A stretch of DNA of 64,000 nucleotides from Sedimenticola hydrogenitrophicus (lineage in GTDB: Bacteria > Pseudomonadota > Gammaproteobacteria > Chromatiales > Chromatiaceae): the NCBI RefSeq assembly GCF_025175675.1, contig NZ_JANIOA010000017.1, forward strand, positions 31,021 through 95,020, in the 5' to 3' direction. Below, piece after piece: positions 7,850 through 15,645 of the stretch. A program made the translations under genes and the position numbers. A model generated the notes under the pieces. It searched no databases, was not told the origin of the DNA, and saw only the letters and a program-made list of their open reading frames with translations. How positions within the stretch are numbered: position 1 is the first letter of the stretch; each line of letters opens with the position of its first letter.

Positions 7850-9291
7850 GGTGTCTTGCCGTGAAGCTCACTGTCGCGGATGGTCTTGATCATCGCGGTG
7901 GTGGAGCAGTCGTCGACAAACTGCATGATCCGCACCTCGCCGCCACTCTCCCGGACACAGCGTGCACCGGGGATCTTGTCGGGATCGTTGTCCCCACCCT
8001 TGACCAGGAAATCCGGCTTGAGCCGGCAGATCAGTCGCTCCGGAGTCTCCTCCGAGAACGGCACCACCCAGTCGACACAACCGAGGGCGGCCAGCACCGT
8101 CATGCGTCGCCACAGGGTATTGACCGGCCGGTCGGCGCCCTTGAGGGCGCGCACCGTCTCGTCCACATTGACCGCCACGATCAGCCGGTCGCCGAGGCGG
8201 CTGGCTTGCTCCAGATAGGTGACGTGTCCGGCATGCAGGATATCGAAACAGCCGTTGGTCATGACAATGGATTCGCCGCGCGCCCGGGCCAGCTCCAACG
8301 CCTCCAGCAGTTCCTCTTCCGTGACCGCGCCGGTATGGGCCACCTGCCGCTCCTGCAAGGCATATTTCAGCTCGTCCAGCGTGACCGTGGAGGTGCCCAG
8401 CTTGCCCACCACGATGCCGGCTGCGATATTGGCCAGTTGGGTGGCGGCATCCAGCGGCATGCCGCTGGCCAGACCCGTGGCCAGGATGGAGATGACGGTG
8501 TCCCCGGCGCCGGTGACGTCGTAGACCTCCTGGGCGTGGGTCGGGTGGTGCCGGGCAGGCCGGCCCCGTTGCAACAGGGTCATGCCCTGTTCGCCCCGGG
8601 TGATCAGCAGGGCGTCGAAATCGTACTGCGCCATCAGCGCCACTCCCTTGGCCGCCAGGTCGTCATCGTCGGCCACGCTGCCGGCGACCGCCTCGAACTC
8701 GGACAGATTGGGGGTGACCAGGGTGGCGCCCCGGTAGCGTTCAAAGTCGGTGCCCTTGGGGTCGACGATGACCGGCTTTCCGGCCGACCGGGCCAGGCGG
8801 ATCAGTTCGCCGACCTCCTGAAGCGTGCCTTTGCCATAATCCGACAGGATCACCAGATCGGTCTCGCCAAGCTGCTCCTGGTAGGCGGACGTCAGATCCC
8901 GGGTGGCCAGGTTGTTGAAACCATCTTCGAAGTCCAGACGGATCAGCTGTTGCTGGCGGCTGATGATGCGCAACTTGGTGATGGTCGGGCGCAGCTCGTG
9001 GCGCTGAAACCGGCAGCTGACTCCTTTGTCGGAGAGCAACTGCTCAAGCTCTTCCGCCTCCCGGTCCTTGCCGGTGATACCGAGCAGGGTGGCCCGGCCC
9101 CCAACCGAGGCGATATTCAGGGCCACGTTGCCGGCCCCGCCGGGGCGGGATTCATCCCCCTCGATCCGCACCACCGGTACCGGCGCCTCGGGTGAAATGC
9201 GGTGGGTGCCGCCGTGCCAGTAACGGTCCAGCATGACATCGCCGGCGACGAGTATGTGTACGGGTGTGAAGTCCGGGAGATCAAGTGACAT
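7846..9291 (-). CDS. hldE: Bifunctional D-glycero-beta-D-manno-heptose-7-phosphate kinase / heptose-1-phosphate adenylyltransferase
   Basis: A 481-residue fusion of the usual HldE length. It phosphorylates D,D-heptose 7-phosphate at C1 and, after dephosphorylation by GmhB (not seen in this window), adenylylates the product to ADP-heptose. The N-terminal ribokinase-like domain has GGAGNVALNIASVGG and the catalytic TGAGD loop around residue 260. The C-terminal nucleotidyltransferase domain has TNGCFDILHAGHVTYL with the HxGH motif around residue 355. The gene heads a four-gene coupled unit ending in gmhA. The upstream gap of 300 bases, rich in repeats, should hold its promoter. Confidence 0.95.
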   Translation of the reverse strand: MSLDLPDFTPVHILVAGDVMLDRYWHGGTHRISPEAPVPVVRIEGDESRPGGAGNVALNIASVGGRATLLGITGKDREAEELEQLLSDKGVSCRFQRHELRPTITKLRIISRQQQLIRLDFEDGFNNLATRDLTSAYQEQLGETDLVILSDYGKGTLQEVGELIRLARSAGKPVIVDPKGTDFERYRGATLVTPNLSEFEAVAGSVADDDDLAAKGVALMAQYDFDALLITRGEQGMTLLQRGRPARHHPTHAQEVYDVTGAGDTVISILATGLASGMPLDAATQLANIAAGIVVGKLGTSTVTLDELKYALQERQVAHTGAVTEEELLEALELARARGESIVMTNGCFDILHAGHVTYLEQASRLGDRLIVAVNVDETVRALKGADRPVNTLWRRMTVLAALGCVDWVVPFSEETPERLICRLKPDFLVKGGDNDPDKIPGARCVRESGGEVRIMQFVDDCSTTAMIKTIRDSELHGKTP

Positions 9292-9592
9292 GTGCGATCA
9301 GACAGGCCGTGAAAACAGAGCTGTGAATATACCACAAGCCGCCATTGCCCCCTATATCCAGTAGTCGACGGCTGTCAGCTAGCCACGGAAAGCGTGTCTT
9401 CCGTGGCCAATGATGTATAGCCTGTGCGCGCCCGATTCGGAAAACTTTTTCACCACAAAGTCACAAAGTACACTAATGAATGCCTTTCTCTTGAAGGTTT
9501 TGTGAGCTTGGTGCCTTTGTGGTGGGGCTGTTCAGCCACGGAAAACACGGAAAGTTTTTTCAGTGTCTTCGGTGTTCTTCCGTGGCCAACAC
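9292..9592. repeat. Repeat-rich intergenic gap between lpxL and hldE
   Basis: I see no gene here. The gap holds at least three inverted repeats. GCCACGGAA pairs with TTCCGTGGC at 9382-9407. A longer imperfect pair with the same ends lies at 9535-9586. CACCACAAAG-type sequence at 9450-9468 pairs with CTTTGTGGTG at 9515-9524. They look like chromosomal palindromic repeats rather than intrinsic terminators, since no T-run follows on either strand. Confidence 0.6.
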
Positions 9593-10522
9593 TCAATAGA
9601 GCGACGGCTCTCCCGGCGGGCGCGTCTTGAATCGCCGGTGAATCCAGAAATACTGTTCCGGTGCTTCCAGAATCGCCTGCTCCAGCAGGGCATTGATGCG
9701 CAGGGTGTCCTGTTCATCATCGCCGGTGGCGAAACCCTCCAGGGGGGGGTGTACCTTGATGAGGTAGGTGCCGTCCGCCCGGCGTCTCGGAAAATAGGGT
9801 ATTACCACCGCCTTGCCCATGGCGGCGAAACGTGACGTGGCGGTAATGGTTGCCGCCGGGATGCCAAACAACGGGATGAACAGGGCGTGCTCCAGGCCGT
9901 AGTTCTGGTCATAGGCGTAGAAAACCATCTCTCCCCGGCGCAGGCAGCGGGTCATGGTCCGGATATCATCCCGGGTAAATATGGGGCCAAGACGGCGGCT
10001 GCGGGCACGCAGCAGCAGCAGGTCCATGAGCGGGTTTTTCATCGGACGGTACATGGCCCCCGTCCGGTTGAACAGACCGAGCATGTGTCCTGTCAGCTCC
10101 ATCATGCTGAAATGACCGGTGACCATAAGCACCCCGGATCCCCCCGCTTTGGCGTGTTGGATGTGCTCGAGGCCCTCGATCTCCACCCGGCTCCTCAGTT
10201 GCTCGTCGCTGCCCCACCAGGAGAGTGCGGTTTCAAAAATACCCATGCCAATCGCCTCGAAATGGTCTCGAAGCAGCTGTTTCTGCTGTTCCGGCGATAG
10301 CTCGGGAAAGCAGAGCCGGATGTTGGTGCGGGCGATATTGACGCGCCGTGACAGCAGCTGTTGCGCCAGTCGGCCCAGTTGCCGGCCGATACCCAGTTGA
10401 ATGGTGAAGGGCAGCAGACTGAGCAACCGCAGCATGCCCAGCCCGGCCCAGGTGGGCCAGAATCGGGGATGGATAAACCGTTGCCAGGGGAATCGGCCTT
10501 GGGGTTTTGTTTGCGCCGTCAT
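9593..10522 (-). CDS. lpxL: Lipid A biosynthesis acyltransferase (LpxL/HtrB family)
   Basis: A 309-residue inner-membrane acyltransferase that adds a secondary acyl chain to the Kdo2-lipid A precursor. The catalytic HX4E motif is visible as GHFSMMELTG (His137, Glu142), and the N-terminus has a hydrophobic anchor around residues 28-48. The start at 10522 (MTAQTKPQ) gives the normal family length. An upstream in-frame extension would translate a palindromic repeat at 10583-10652 and is rejected. It lies downstream of msbA on the same strand, a sensible pairing since MsbA flips the acylated product. LpxM or LpxP specificity cannot be excluded. The coding strand carries an 8-C run near 9742-9749. 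Confidence 0.88.
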   Translation of the reverse strand: MTAQTKPQGRFPWQRFIHPRFWPTWAGLGMLRLLSLLPFTIQLGIGRQLGRLAQQLLSRRVNIARTNIRLCFPELSPEQQKQLLRDHFEAIGMGIFETALSWWGSDEQLRSRVEIEGLEHIQHAKAGGSGVLMVTGHFSMMELTGHMLGLFNRTGAMYRPMKNPLMDLLLLRARSRRLGPIFTRDDIRTMTRCLRRGEMVFYAYDQNYGLEHALFIPLFGIPAATITATSRFAAMGKAVVIPYFPRRRADGTYLIKVHPPLEGFATGDDEQDTLRINALLEQAILEAPEQYFWIHRRFKTRPPGEPSLY

Positions 10523-10582
10523 GCGTACATGTTTCCATGGATGGAAGATGTGCTCGGCTGAGGTGTGGCGCTGTAGTTCCGC

Positions 10583-10652
10583 AGGGCCCCCTCGTTCCCA
10601 CGCTCTGCGTGGGAACGCATACCAATGCTCTGCGTGGGAACGAGGAGCCCTA
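10583..10652. repeat. Palindromic repeat, GTTCCCACGC family
   Basis: CGTTCCCACGC and GCGTGGGAACG form a nearly perfect hairpin at 10593-10616. A second right arm follows at about 10630-10642, enclosed by outer GGGC/GCCC flanks. It lies between lpxL and msbA and would form a stable RNA hairpin in their shared transcript. Confidence 0.65.
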
Positions 10653-10712
10653 CGGGTTTGGTCTGTGATGCGTATCCTGCAGCCGTCCGGACTCTGTTCT
10701 TCATAAACCGCA

Positions 10713-12470
10713 TTACCCAGCAGAAAACTGCAACTGGTGGAGTTTTTTATACAGCCCCTGCTGCGCCAGCAGTTCACGATGGGAGCCGGTTTCGACGATG
10801 CGGCCATCCTTCAGTACCACAATGCGGTCGGCGTTCTCGATAGTGGAGAGCCGGTGGGCGATGGTGAGGGTGGTGCGGCCGGATCTGAGCCGTTCCATCG
10901 CCTCCTGGATCAGCTGCTCGGACTCGGTATCCAGGGCGGAAGTGGCCTCGTCCAGAATCAGGATCGGTGCGTCCTTGAGCAGGGCGCGGGCAATGGCCAG
11001 GCGCTGGCGCTGGCCGCCGGAGAGCCGGACGCCGTTGTCCCCGATGGTGGTGTCGAACCCTTCCGGCATCTGCTCGATGAACGCCAGGGCGTTGGCGGCC
11101 CGGGCGGCCTCCCGTACCTGCTCATCCGTGGCATTGCTGTTGATTCCATAGGCGATATTGGCGCGGACACTGTCGTTGAACAAAAACACGTCCTGGGAGA
11201 CCAGGGAGACGTTGGCCCGCAACACCGACAGGGGCAGGTTGCTGATATCCATCCCGTCGATCAGGATCTGCCCCCGGCTGGGGCGGTAAAACAGCGGGAT
11301 CAGGCTCGCCAGGGTGGTCTTGCCGCTGCCGGAGGGGCCGACCAGGGCGATATTTTCGCCGGGGGCGACGGTCAGCTGGATATCTCCCAGGGTAGGGGTG
11401 GTCTCGGTGCCATCGCCCGGCGCCCCGTTGGGTTCGTAACGAAACTCCAGGCTGCGCCACTCCAACAGGCCTTTGGGTGACGGCAGATCGGCCGTGCCCT
11501 GGTCCTGTTCCGCGGGCTCATCGAGCAGCTCAAACACGCTCTCCGCGGCAGCCAGTCCGCGCTGCAGCTCATTATTGATACTGGTGAGCTTCTTCAGGGG
11601 CGAAAGGATCATCGCCATGGCGCCGAAGAAGGCGACAAATTCACCCACGGTGAAACCCCCGGCCGCCGACTGCTGCGCCGACAGATAAGCCATCAGCGCC
11701 AGACCGCAAACCGCCACCAGCTGGTTCACCTGAACGCTGCCGTTGTGGGCCAGCACCGCCTTCATTTTGAACTGACGCACCTTGTTGGCCGAGTCGAAGA
11801 AACGGCGTGCCTCGTGCGCCTGGCCGCCGAACAGCTTGATCACCTTGTTGCCGGTGATCACCTCCTCCAGTACGTGAGTCATCTCTCCCATGCGCTTCTG
11901 CAGGGCGCGGTTGATGGTACGTAAGCGCTTGCTAACCACGCGGACGAAAAAGGCCACGGCCGGGATCAGGGCGAAGGCGATCAGGGTCAGCTTCCAGTTG
12001 AGGTAGAGCATCAGGCCCAACAGGCCGAGGATGGAAAGGGTGTCCCGAATCAATGTGACGATCACATAGGAGGCGGAGCTGGTGAGCTGCTCCACATTGT
12101 AGGTCACCTTGGACAGCACCACTCCGGCTGAATTGTTGTCGTAGAAGCGGGTCGGCAGGACCAGCAGTTTCTGCAGCATCAGTTCCCGCAGATTGAACAC
12201 CACCCGGGTCGCCACCGACTCCATGGCCACCGAACTGACAATGGTCGCCAACCCCTGAACCAGGGCCAGCCCGATCAGCAACAGCGGGACCAGGATGATC
12301 ATCCGCGGGTCCTTCTCGACAAAGCTGCCGTCCAGCAGCGGCTTCATCAGGTAGGGCATGGCGGGCTGGGTGGCGGCCAGTACGATGGTCCCCAGTATGG
12401 AGACCAGGAATATCCGCCAGTGCGGGCGGACATAGCGCAGGAGTCTTTTGTACTGGGCGAGGGAAGTCAT
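10713..12470 (-). CDS. msbA: Lipid A export ATP-binding/permease protein MsbA
   Basis: A 585-residue half-transporter with six membrane spans in the first ~320 residues and a C-terminal nucleotide-binding domain. Seen motifs are Walker A GPSGSGKTTL near residue 380, signature LSGGQRQRLAIARAL, Walker B ILILDEATSALD and the switch His in IAHRLST. MsbA flips core-lipid A across the inner membrane as a homodimer. Length and motifs fit MsbA rather than a drug exporter, and the downstream lpxL on the same strand supports this. The upstream 340-base gap separates it from a divergently oriented toxin-antitoxin locus. Confidence 0.92.
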   Translation of the reverse strand: MTSLAQYKRLLRYVRPHWRIFLVSILGTIVLAATQPAMPYLMKPLLDGSFVEKDPRMIILVPLLLIGLALVQGLATIVSSVAMESVATRVVFNLRELMLQKLLVLPTRFYDNNSAGVVLSKVTYNVEQLTSSASYVIVTLIRDTLSILGLLGLMLYLNWKLTLIAFALIPAVAFFVRVVSKRLRTINRALQKRMGEMTHVLEEVITGNKVIKLFGGQAHEARRFFDSANKVRQFKMKAVLAHNGSVQVNQLVAVCGLALMAYLSAQQSAAGGFTVGEFVAFFGAMAMILSPLKKLTSINNELQRGLAAAESVFELLDEPAEQDQGTADLPSPKGLLEWRSLEFRYEPNGAPGDGTETTPTLGDIQLTVAPGENIALVGPSGSGKTTLASLIPLFYRPSRGQILIDGMDISNLPLSVLRANVSLVSQDVFLFNDSVRANIAYGINSNATDEQVREAARAANALAFIEQMPEGFDTTIGDNGVRLSGGQRQRLAIARALLKDAPILILDEATSALDTESEQLIQEAMERLRSGRTTLTIAHRLSTIENADRIVVLKDGRIVETGSHRELLAQQGLYKKLHQLQFSAG

Positions 12471-12811
12471 GGAAAAGAGGCGTTAACCTGGGTGAATTTT
12501 TTAAGTAATTGTTTAAAAAGGGAGTATTTGAAAAACAGTTGCGCGCATGATAACCGAAAAGCCATGTGGCATGCACCGGTTTTTCGGAAAGTACCGGATA
12601 TCGTTTTACGCCATCTGGGGTATCCTCAGTCGATCTTCCAAAGAATTACTCGCAAAACTTCCATTAGCGTACCATCCGCAGGTAGGATATCGCAGAGGAT
12701 CAATCATCTCTGTCATGTTGCCATGATGGGAGTGTTCGCCGGATCCTGGTTGTTCAGCATATCCACGACTGACCTACCGGTTTAACGAACCATGAGGCCT
12801 TCTGCGAACCA
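12471..12811. other. Intergenic gap upstream of msbA and the first toxin-antitoxin pair, holding repeat copy A
   Basis: No convincing gene is seen. About 12611-12700 is an imperfect repeat of 13767-13860, which lies upstream of the second toxin-antitoxin pair. The best-conserved core reads CTTCCATTAGC, then an ATCC...GGAT inverted repeat in a GGTAGGATATCGC context. The divergent promoters of msbA and the toxin-antitoxin pair must lie here. I could not assign them with confidence. Confidence 0.55.
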
Positions 12812-13111
12812 ATGCGCCTGTCCAGTCAAACACGAAAGACAATTCGCGATACCGTGAACGAAATATTCGGCGCGGATGCGGCTGTCATGTTGTTTGGGTC
12901 CAGAGTCGATGACACGGCGCGTGGCGGGGACCTGGACTTACTGGTGCGGTCGGACAAGCCAGTTCAGCAACGTGAACGAAAAGCATTGCAACTTGTCGCC
13001 AGATTGCAACTCCGTTTGGGTGACCAGCCGATTGACGTCCTGGTGCTCGATCCCGAAACGACCTATCAACCAATACATGAAGAGGCGCTCCGCACAGGTG
13101 TGAGGTTATGA
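12812..13111 (+). CDS. Minimal nucleotidyltransferase (MntA-like antitoxin), pair 1
   Basis: A 99-residue polymerase-beta-like minimal nucleotidyltransferase. It has the GSX9DXD active-site signature (Gly29-Ser30, Asp40 and Asp42 in FGSRVDDTARGGDLDLLV) and a third acidic strand at about Asp75 (QPIDVLVLD). In characterised MntA-HepT systems such a protein is the antitoxin, and it AMPylates a Tyr in the HEPN partner. It is paralogous to the proteins at 13891 and 48568, which share the MRL start, the LFGSRV(D/N)D segment and the C-terminal GV(R/A/V)L. Its stop overlaps the next start as ATGA. Confidence 0.85.
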   Translation: MRLSSQTRKTIRDTVNEIFGADAAVMLFGSRVDDTARGGDLDLLVRSDKPVQQRERKALQLVARLQLRLGDQPIDVLVLDPETTYQPIHEEALRTGVRL

Positions 13112-13626
13112 CGACAAGCAGCATCCTGCCGGTTGACCGCTTTCTCCTGACCCTGGATATCGTCTCACGCGAAGGCGGTCACCTGGCCTACAGCTGGAAT
13201 AGACTTTATCAACATCAGGTCATCGACGTGGCGTGGGTAAATAGTCTGGAAACCCATCCGGAACTGGCCGAGCGCCTGGAAGCCTTCATATCGCGCTTTG
13301 GCCGCATGCAGGACACCATTGCAGACAAACTCTTGCCACGTTGGCTGATGGCCTTGGCGGAGACTCCCGGAAGCCAGATCGAAACCCTCAATCGCGCCGA
13401 GAGGCTCGGTGTGATCGAAAACGTTGAGCATTGGCTCGAAGCGAGAAAGCTGCGTAATAAATGGGTCCACGAATACATGGAGAGTGCGGAGACCTTCGCA
13501 GAAGACCTCATGCTGGGAAAGGAGTATGCCTTGATACTGTTGGACAGCTTCAACCGTCTGCGTGAGTTCGCGGCTGTCAGGATGGGTATCAAAGAGGCGC
13601 AATTACCGAAGTCTCTCCAGTTATAG
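13108..13626 (+). CDS. HEPN-type toxin (HepT-like), pair 1
   Basis: A 172-residue, mostly helical protein coupled to the nucleotidyltransferase by an ATGA overlap. It carries RNKWVHEY (Arg116, His121, Tyr123), an exact RX4HXY motif. In HepT toxins Arg and His form the RNase site and Tyr is the residue AMPylated by MntA. Two blocks, RFGRMQDTIADKLLP near residue 63 and LNRAERLGVI near 94, recur in the other two partners at 14181 and 48864. It is larger than canonical HepT and would often be called hypothetical. HEPN RNase activity is inferred from the motif and gene pairing. Confidence 0.75.
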   Translation: MTTSSILPVDRFLLTLDIVSREGGHLAYSWNRLYQHQVIDVAWVNSLETHPELAERLEAFISRFGRMQDTIADKLLPRWLMALAETPGSQIETLNRAERLGVIENVEHWLEARKLRNKWVHEYMESAETFAEDLMLGKEYALILLDSFNRLREFAAVRMGIKEAQLPKSLQL

Positions 13627-13648
13627 AGGCCCGGACACAAAGGTTTTC

Positions 13649-13670
13649 GTAGGAGCGCCTCTGGCGCGAA
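13649..13670. repeat. Dispersed palindromic repeat (GTAGGAGCGCC family)
   Basis: The copy begins GTAGGAGCGCCTCTGGCGCG and is followed by TTTTCGTAGCG. It lies just after the first HEPN gene. Related copies are at 280, 14681, 14814, 47322 and 53250. Confidence 0.65.
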
Positions 13671-13766
13671 AGCTTTTCGTAGCGAACACACTCCTCTGGG
13701 CCAGCGCTGCGCCCACGACGGCGCAGCCAGGGAAATAAAGTAGTGTTTAGGCCCCGGAATCCATTG

Positions 13767-13860
13767 CATGCCATCCAGGGTCTCCGAACTTCGTTTTTTA
13801 AACGAATCCCCGCAAAGCTTCCATTAGCCTACTATCCGCGGGTAGGATATCGCTGAGGAT
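13767..13860. repeat. Repeat copy B upstream of the second toxin-antitoxin pair
   Basis: Imperfect direct repeat of 12611-12700. Both copies start with a GCCATC...GGGT block and end with CTTCCATTAGC, then ATCCGC-GGTAGGATATCGC-GAGGAT. The TATCC...GGATA inverted repeat inside it ends about 40 bases before the start codon at 13891, where an operator or promoter element could sit. Confidence 0.6.
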
Positions 13861-13890
13861 TGCAAAACACTCATGCATGAGGTAATCACC

Positions 13891-14184
13891 ATGAGACTGA
13901 CTTCGCACCAGTCCAAGCTCATTTGTCACGCGGCACGGGAAGCCTTCGGCGAAGGTACGAAGGTTACCCTATTCGGCTCACGCGTAAATGATGAGAAGCG
14001 GGGGGGTGATATCGATCTGCTCGTCTTGCCGGCCAAAAATGATGGCTTGATTGCCCGCAAGATACATATGCTCACACTACTTGAACAGGGTCTGGGAGAA
14101 CGCAAGGTCGATATCGTCATCGAACATGCGGACGATACACGCCCGATTGTCCGGATTGCACGGCAAACTGGAGTTGCGCTATGA
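13891..14184 (+). CDS. Minimal nucleotidyltransferase (MntA-like antitoxin), pair 2
   Basis: A 97-residue paralogue of the proteins at 12812 and 48568. The active-site signature is FGSRVNDEKRGGDIDLLV (Gly29-Ser30, Asp40, Asp42), with a further acidic strand at KVDIVIE. The start at 13891 is chosen over an in-frame ATG at 13873, because a GAGG Shine-Dalgarno sits at the right distance and MRLTS aligns with the paralogues' N-termini. Its stop overlaps the partner's ATG (ATGA). The role is inferred from MntA: antitoxin and possible AMPylator of the HEPN partner. Confidence 0.85.
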   Translation: MRLTSHQSKLICHAAREAFGEGTKVTLFGSRVNDEKRGGDIDLLVLPAKNDGLIARKIHMLTLLEQGLGERKVDIVIEHADDTRPIVRIARQTGVAL

Positions 14185-14684
14185 CAAACAGCCCAGAACT
14201 CCTGTCCCTTCGCAATGCCCTCATTACCTGCCTGGGACACGGGCAAGCCTTAAAGGAAGCGCTAAATGACTTGGCTAAACGTGATTTTGGGACAGACGAT
14301 CTGGATTTGGAGCGCCTGACGAAAGATGACCGACGCCTGCTTGACCAGTTTGCCTACCGCTACACACGATTACAAGATGACATGGGTTCGCGGCTTATCC
14401 CGGCAACTTTGCGAATGCTGGAAGAAGAGATAGCCAGTATGGCGATGCTTGATCGCCTCAACAGACTGGAACAGCTGGGTTGGCTGCCTTCCGCGGAAGA
14501 GTGGATCAGACTGCGAGCGATACGCAATGAGTTCACACACGACTACCCAGAAGATGTTGCAGAACGATACGAGCGGCTTGAACTCGCCATCATATCGGCT
14601 AAAAGATTGCGTGAACTCATTGCGGGCTTTGAACGGAAAGTGAAAGAGCGCTGGCCCGGGGGTCAAATGCCAGGGTTTTTGTAG
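14181..14684 (+). CDS. HEPN-type toxin (HepT-like), pair 2
   Basis: A 167-residue helical protein with RNEFTHDY (Arg115, His120, Tyr122), the RX4HXY motif. It has the shared family blocks YTRLQDDMGSRLIP near residue 61 and LNRLEQLGWL near 93. It is less similar to partners 1 and 3 than they are to each other, especially at the N-terminus, so the two tandem pairs are not a recent duplication. The stop codon TAG is supplied by the first bases of a palindromic repeat at 14681. Confidence 0.75.
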   Translation: MTNSPELLSLRNALITCLGHGQALKEALNDLAKRDFGTDDLDLERLTKDDRRLLDQFAYRYTRLQDDMGSRLIPATLRMLEEEIASMAMLDRLNRLEQLGWLPSAEEWIRLRAIRNEFTHDYPEDVAERYERLELAIISAKRLRELIAGFERKVKERWPGGQMPGFL

Positions 14685-14835
14685 GCGCGTCTCCGGTGCG
14701 AAAGCATTCCGCGGCAAAGCGACGCACAAGGAAGTGCTAATGCTGCAGGATGCCGGGAGCGGCCACCCCTACATGGTGTGGGTAGCCACCCACGCGGGGA
14801 TCCCGACCTGTATGTAGGAGCGCCTCTGGCGCGAA
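14681..14835. repeat. Two dispersed palindromic repeats between the second HEPN gene and rfaH
   Basis: Copies at 14681-14702 (a diverged version) and 14814-14835 (an exact GTAGGAGCGCCTCTGGCGCG core) flank a short gap between two convergent genes. The first copy provides the stop codon of the HEPN gene. No terminator with a T-run is seen. Confidence 0.6.
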
Positions 14836-14842
14836 ACAGAAA

Positions 14843-15337
14843 CTACAGCCTGGAGATACTTTCCGCAGGTACTTCGATCCGGTTCTGGTGGCCGATGAGG
14901 TTGAGCAGGATAATCACCCGGTTCTCAGCCCGCTTTTCGCAGAAAATTGCCTCATAATCGGAAAGGGGCCCGCTCACAAGTCGAATCCGCTCTCCATTGC
15001 GAAAGGCCTGTGTCGGCAGCAGGTGGAGTCCGTCGGCGTTCTCTCTTTTTTGAATAGAATCAATCAGTTGATCAGATATTTTGGCTGGATTCATACCGAC
15101 ACGCACCAATGAGCTTACGCCGCGGGTCGATCTGATGGGGGTCCAGTCGTCCAGACCGGCGGTCAGGCGGATAAACAGATAGCGGGGAAAGAGGGGGACG
15201 ACGGGGTTCTGGGAGTGATTCGGCCGCCCAATTAGGGGAAGATAAGTCCTATATCCCTGCCTTTCCAGTTGTTCACACGCTACCCGCTCCTGGCGCGGTT
15301 TGGTGTGGATCAGGTGCCAAGCGGCTTGATTGTCCAT
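14843..15337 (-). CDS. rfaH: RfaH-like transcription antitermination protein (NusG paralogue)
   Basis: A 164-residue NGN plus KOW protein. The NGN domain starts WHLIHTKPRQERVACEQL and includes FPRYLFIRL and STRGVSSLVRVG, typical of RfaH rather than housekeeping NusG. The C-terminal KOW domain begins about residue 110 (NGERIRLVSGPLSDYEAIF). RfaH binds RNA polymerase paused at ops and carries it through long envelope operons. The ATG at 15337 is favoured over an upstream in-frame start at 15400, since the NGN domain begins there. It is transcribed away from the operon whose leader holds an ops core at 15646, so the likely target lies next door. Confidence 0.88.
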   Translation of the reverse strand: MDNQAAWHLIHTKPRQERVACEQLERQGYRTYLPLIGRPNHSQNPVVPLFPRYLFIRLTAGLDDWTPIRSTRGVSSLVRVGMNPAKISDQLIDSIQKRENADGLHLLPTQAFRNGERIRLVSGPLSDYEAIFCEKRAENRVIILLNLIGHQNRIEVPAESISRL

Positions 15338-15536
15338 TCGGATTCCCTTTCTGAAACAACGGTAATTCCCAAGGTCGATATAGTGGACATAATCCACCAA
15401 ATTATCAACCAGCCAGATAACAAAATGAGAAGGGGTGGTATTTTGTCGTCAATTCCACCCAGGTTAAAGGGCGGTGTGGTTTGGCTGGCGCCTATCTTAG
15501 CGGTGACTGAAGTGTGATTAAAATGCCAATTTCGGG

Positions 15537-15566
15537 TTCCCTATTCTCTGCTAAATCGTTTATGAT
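15537..15566 (+). promoter_or_regulatory. Candidate promoter of the polysaccharide operon
   Basis: TATGAT at 15561-15566 is a five-of-six match to a sigma-70 -10 box. The -35 region at 15537-15542 (TTCCCT, 18-base spacer) is poor, so activation may be needed. Transcription would start near 15573, about 75 bases before ops. This is a weak prediction. Confidence 0.35.
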
Positions 15567-15591
15567 GTTCATGTTTGAACAGAATTCAAGT

Positions 15592-15642
15592 CTTGCTAGC
15601 GGCTCAACAGAGCAAGTGCCCCGGGTTGTGTGTTTCGCACAA
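15592..15642 (+). promoter_or_regulatory. Two leader hairpins upstream of ops
   Basis: CTTGCT (15592-15597) pairs with AGCAAG (15611-15616), and TTGTG (15626-15630) pairs with CACAA (15638-15642). They sit between the candidate promoter and ops, in a JUMPstart-like arrangement. The 39-base JUMPstart consensus itself is not conserved beyond ops. Confidence 0.4.
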
Positions 15643-15645
15643 TTC

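Noticed and set aside
5317..9195. Long plus-strand open frames opposite gmhA, the two redox genes and hldE
   Set aside because: They are antisense shadows in GC-rich DNA, lack recognisable domains, and lie exactly opposite four well-supported genes.
9382..9407. Hairpin after lpxL as a Rho-independent terminator
   Set aside because: The stem is good, but no T-run follows on either strand, and similar palindromes recur nearby as repeats.
12420..12785. A possible 121-residue plus-strand gene upstream of the first toxin-antitoxin pair
   Set aside because: It starts inside msbA in antisense, runs through the upstream repeat element, and has no domain-like sequence or ribosome binding site.
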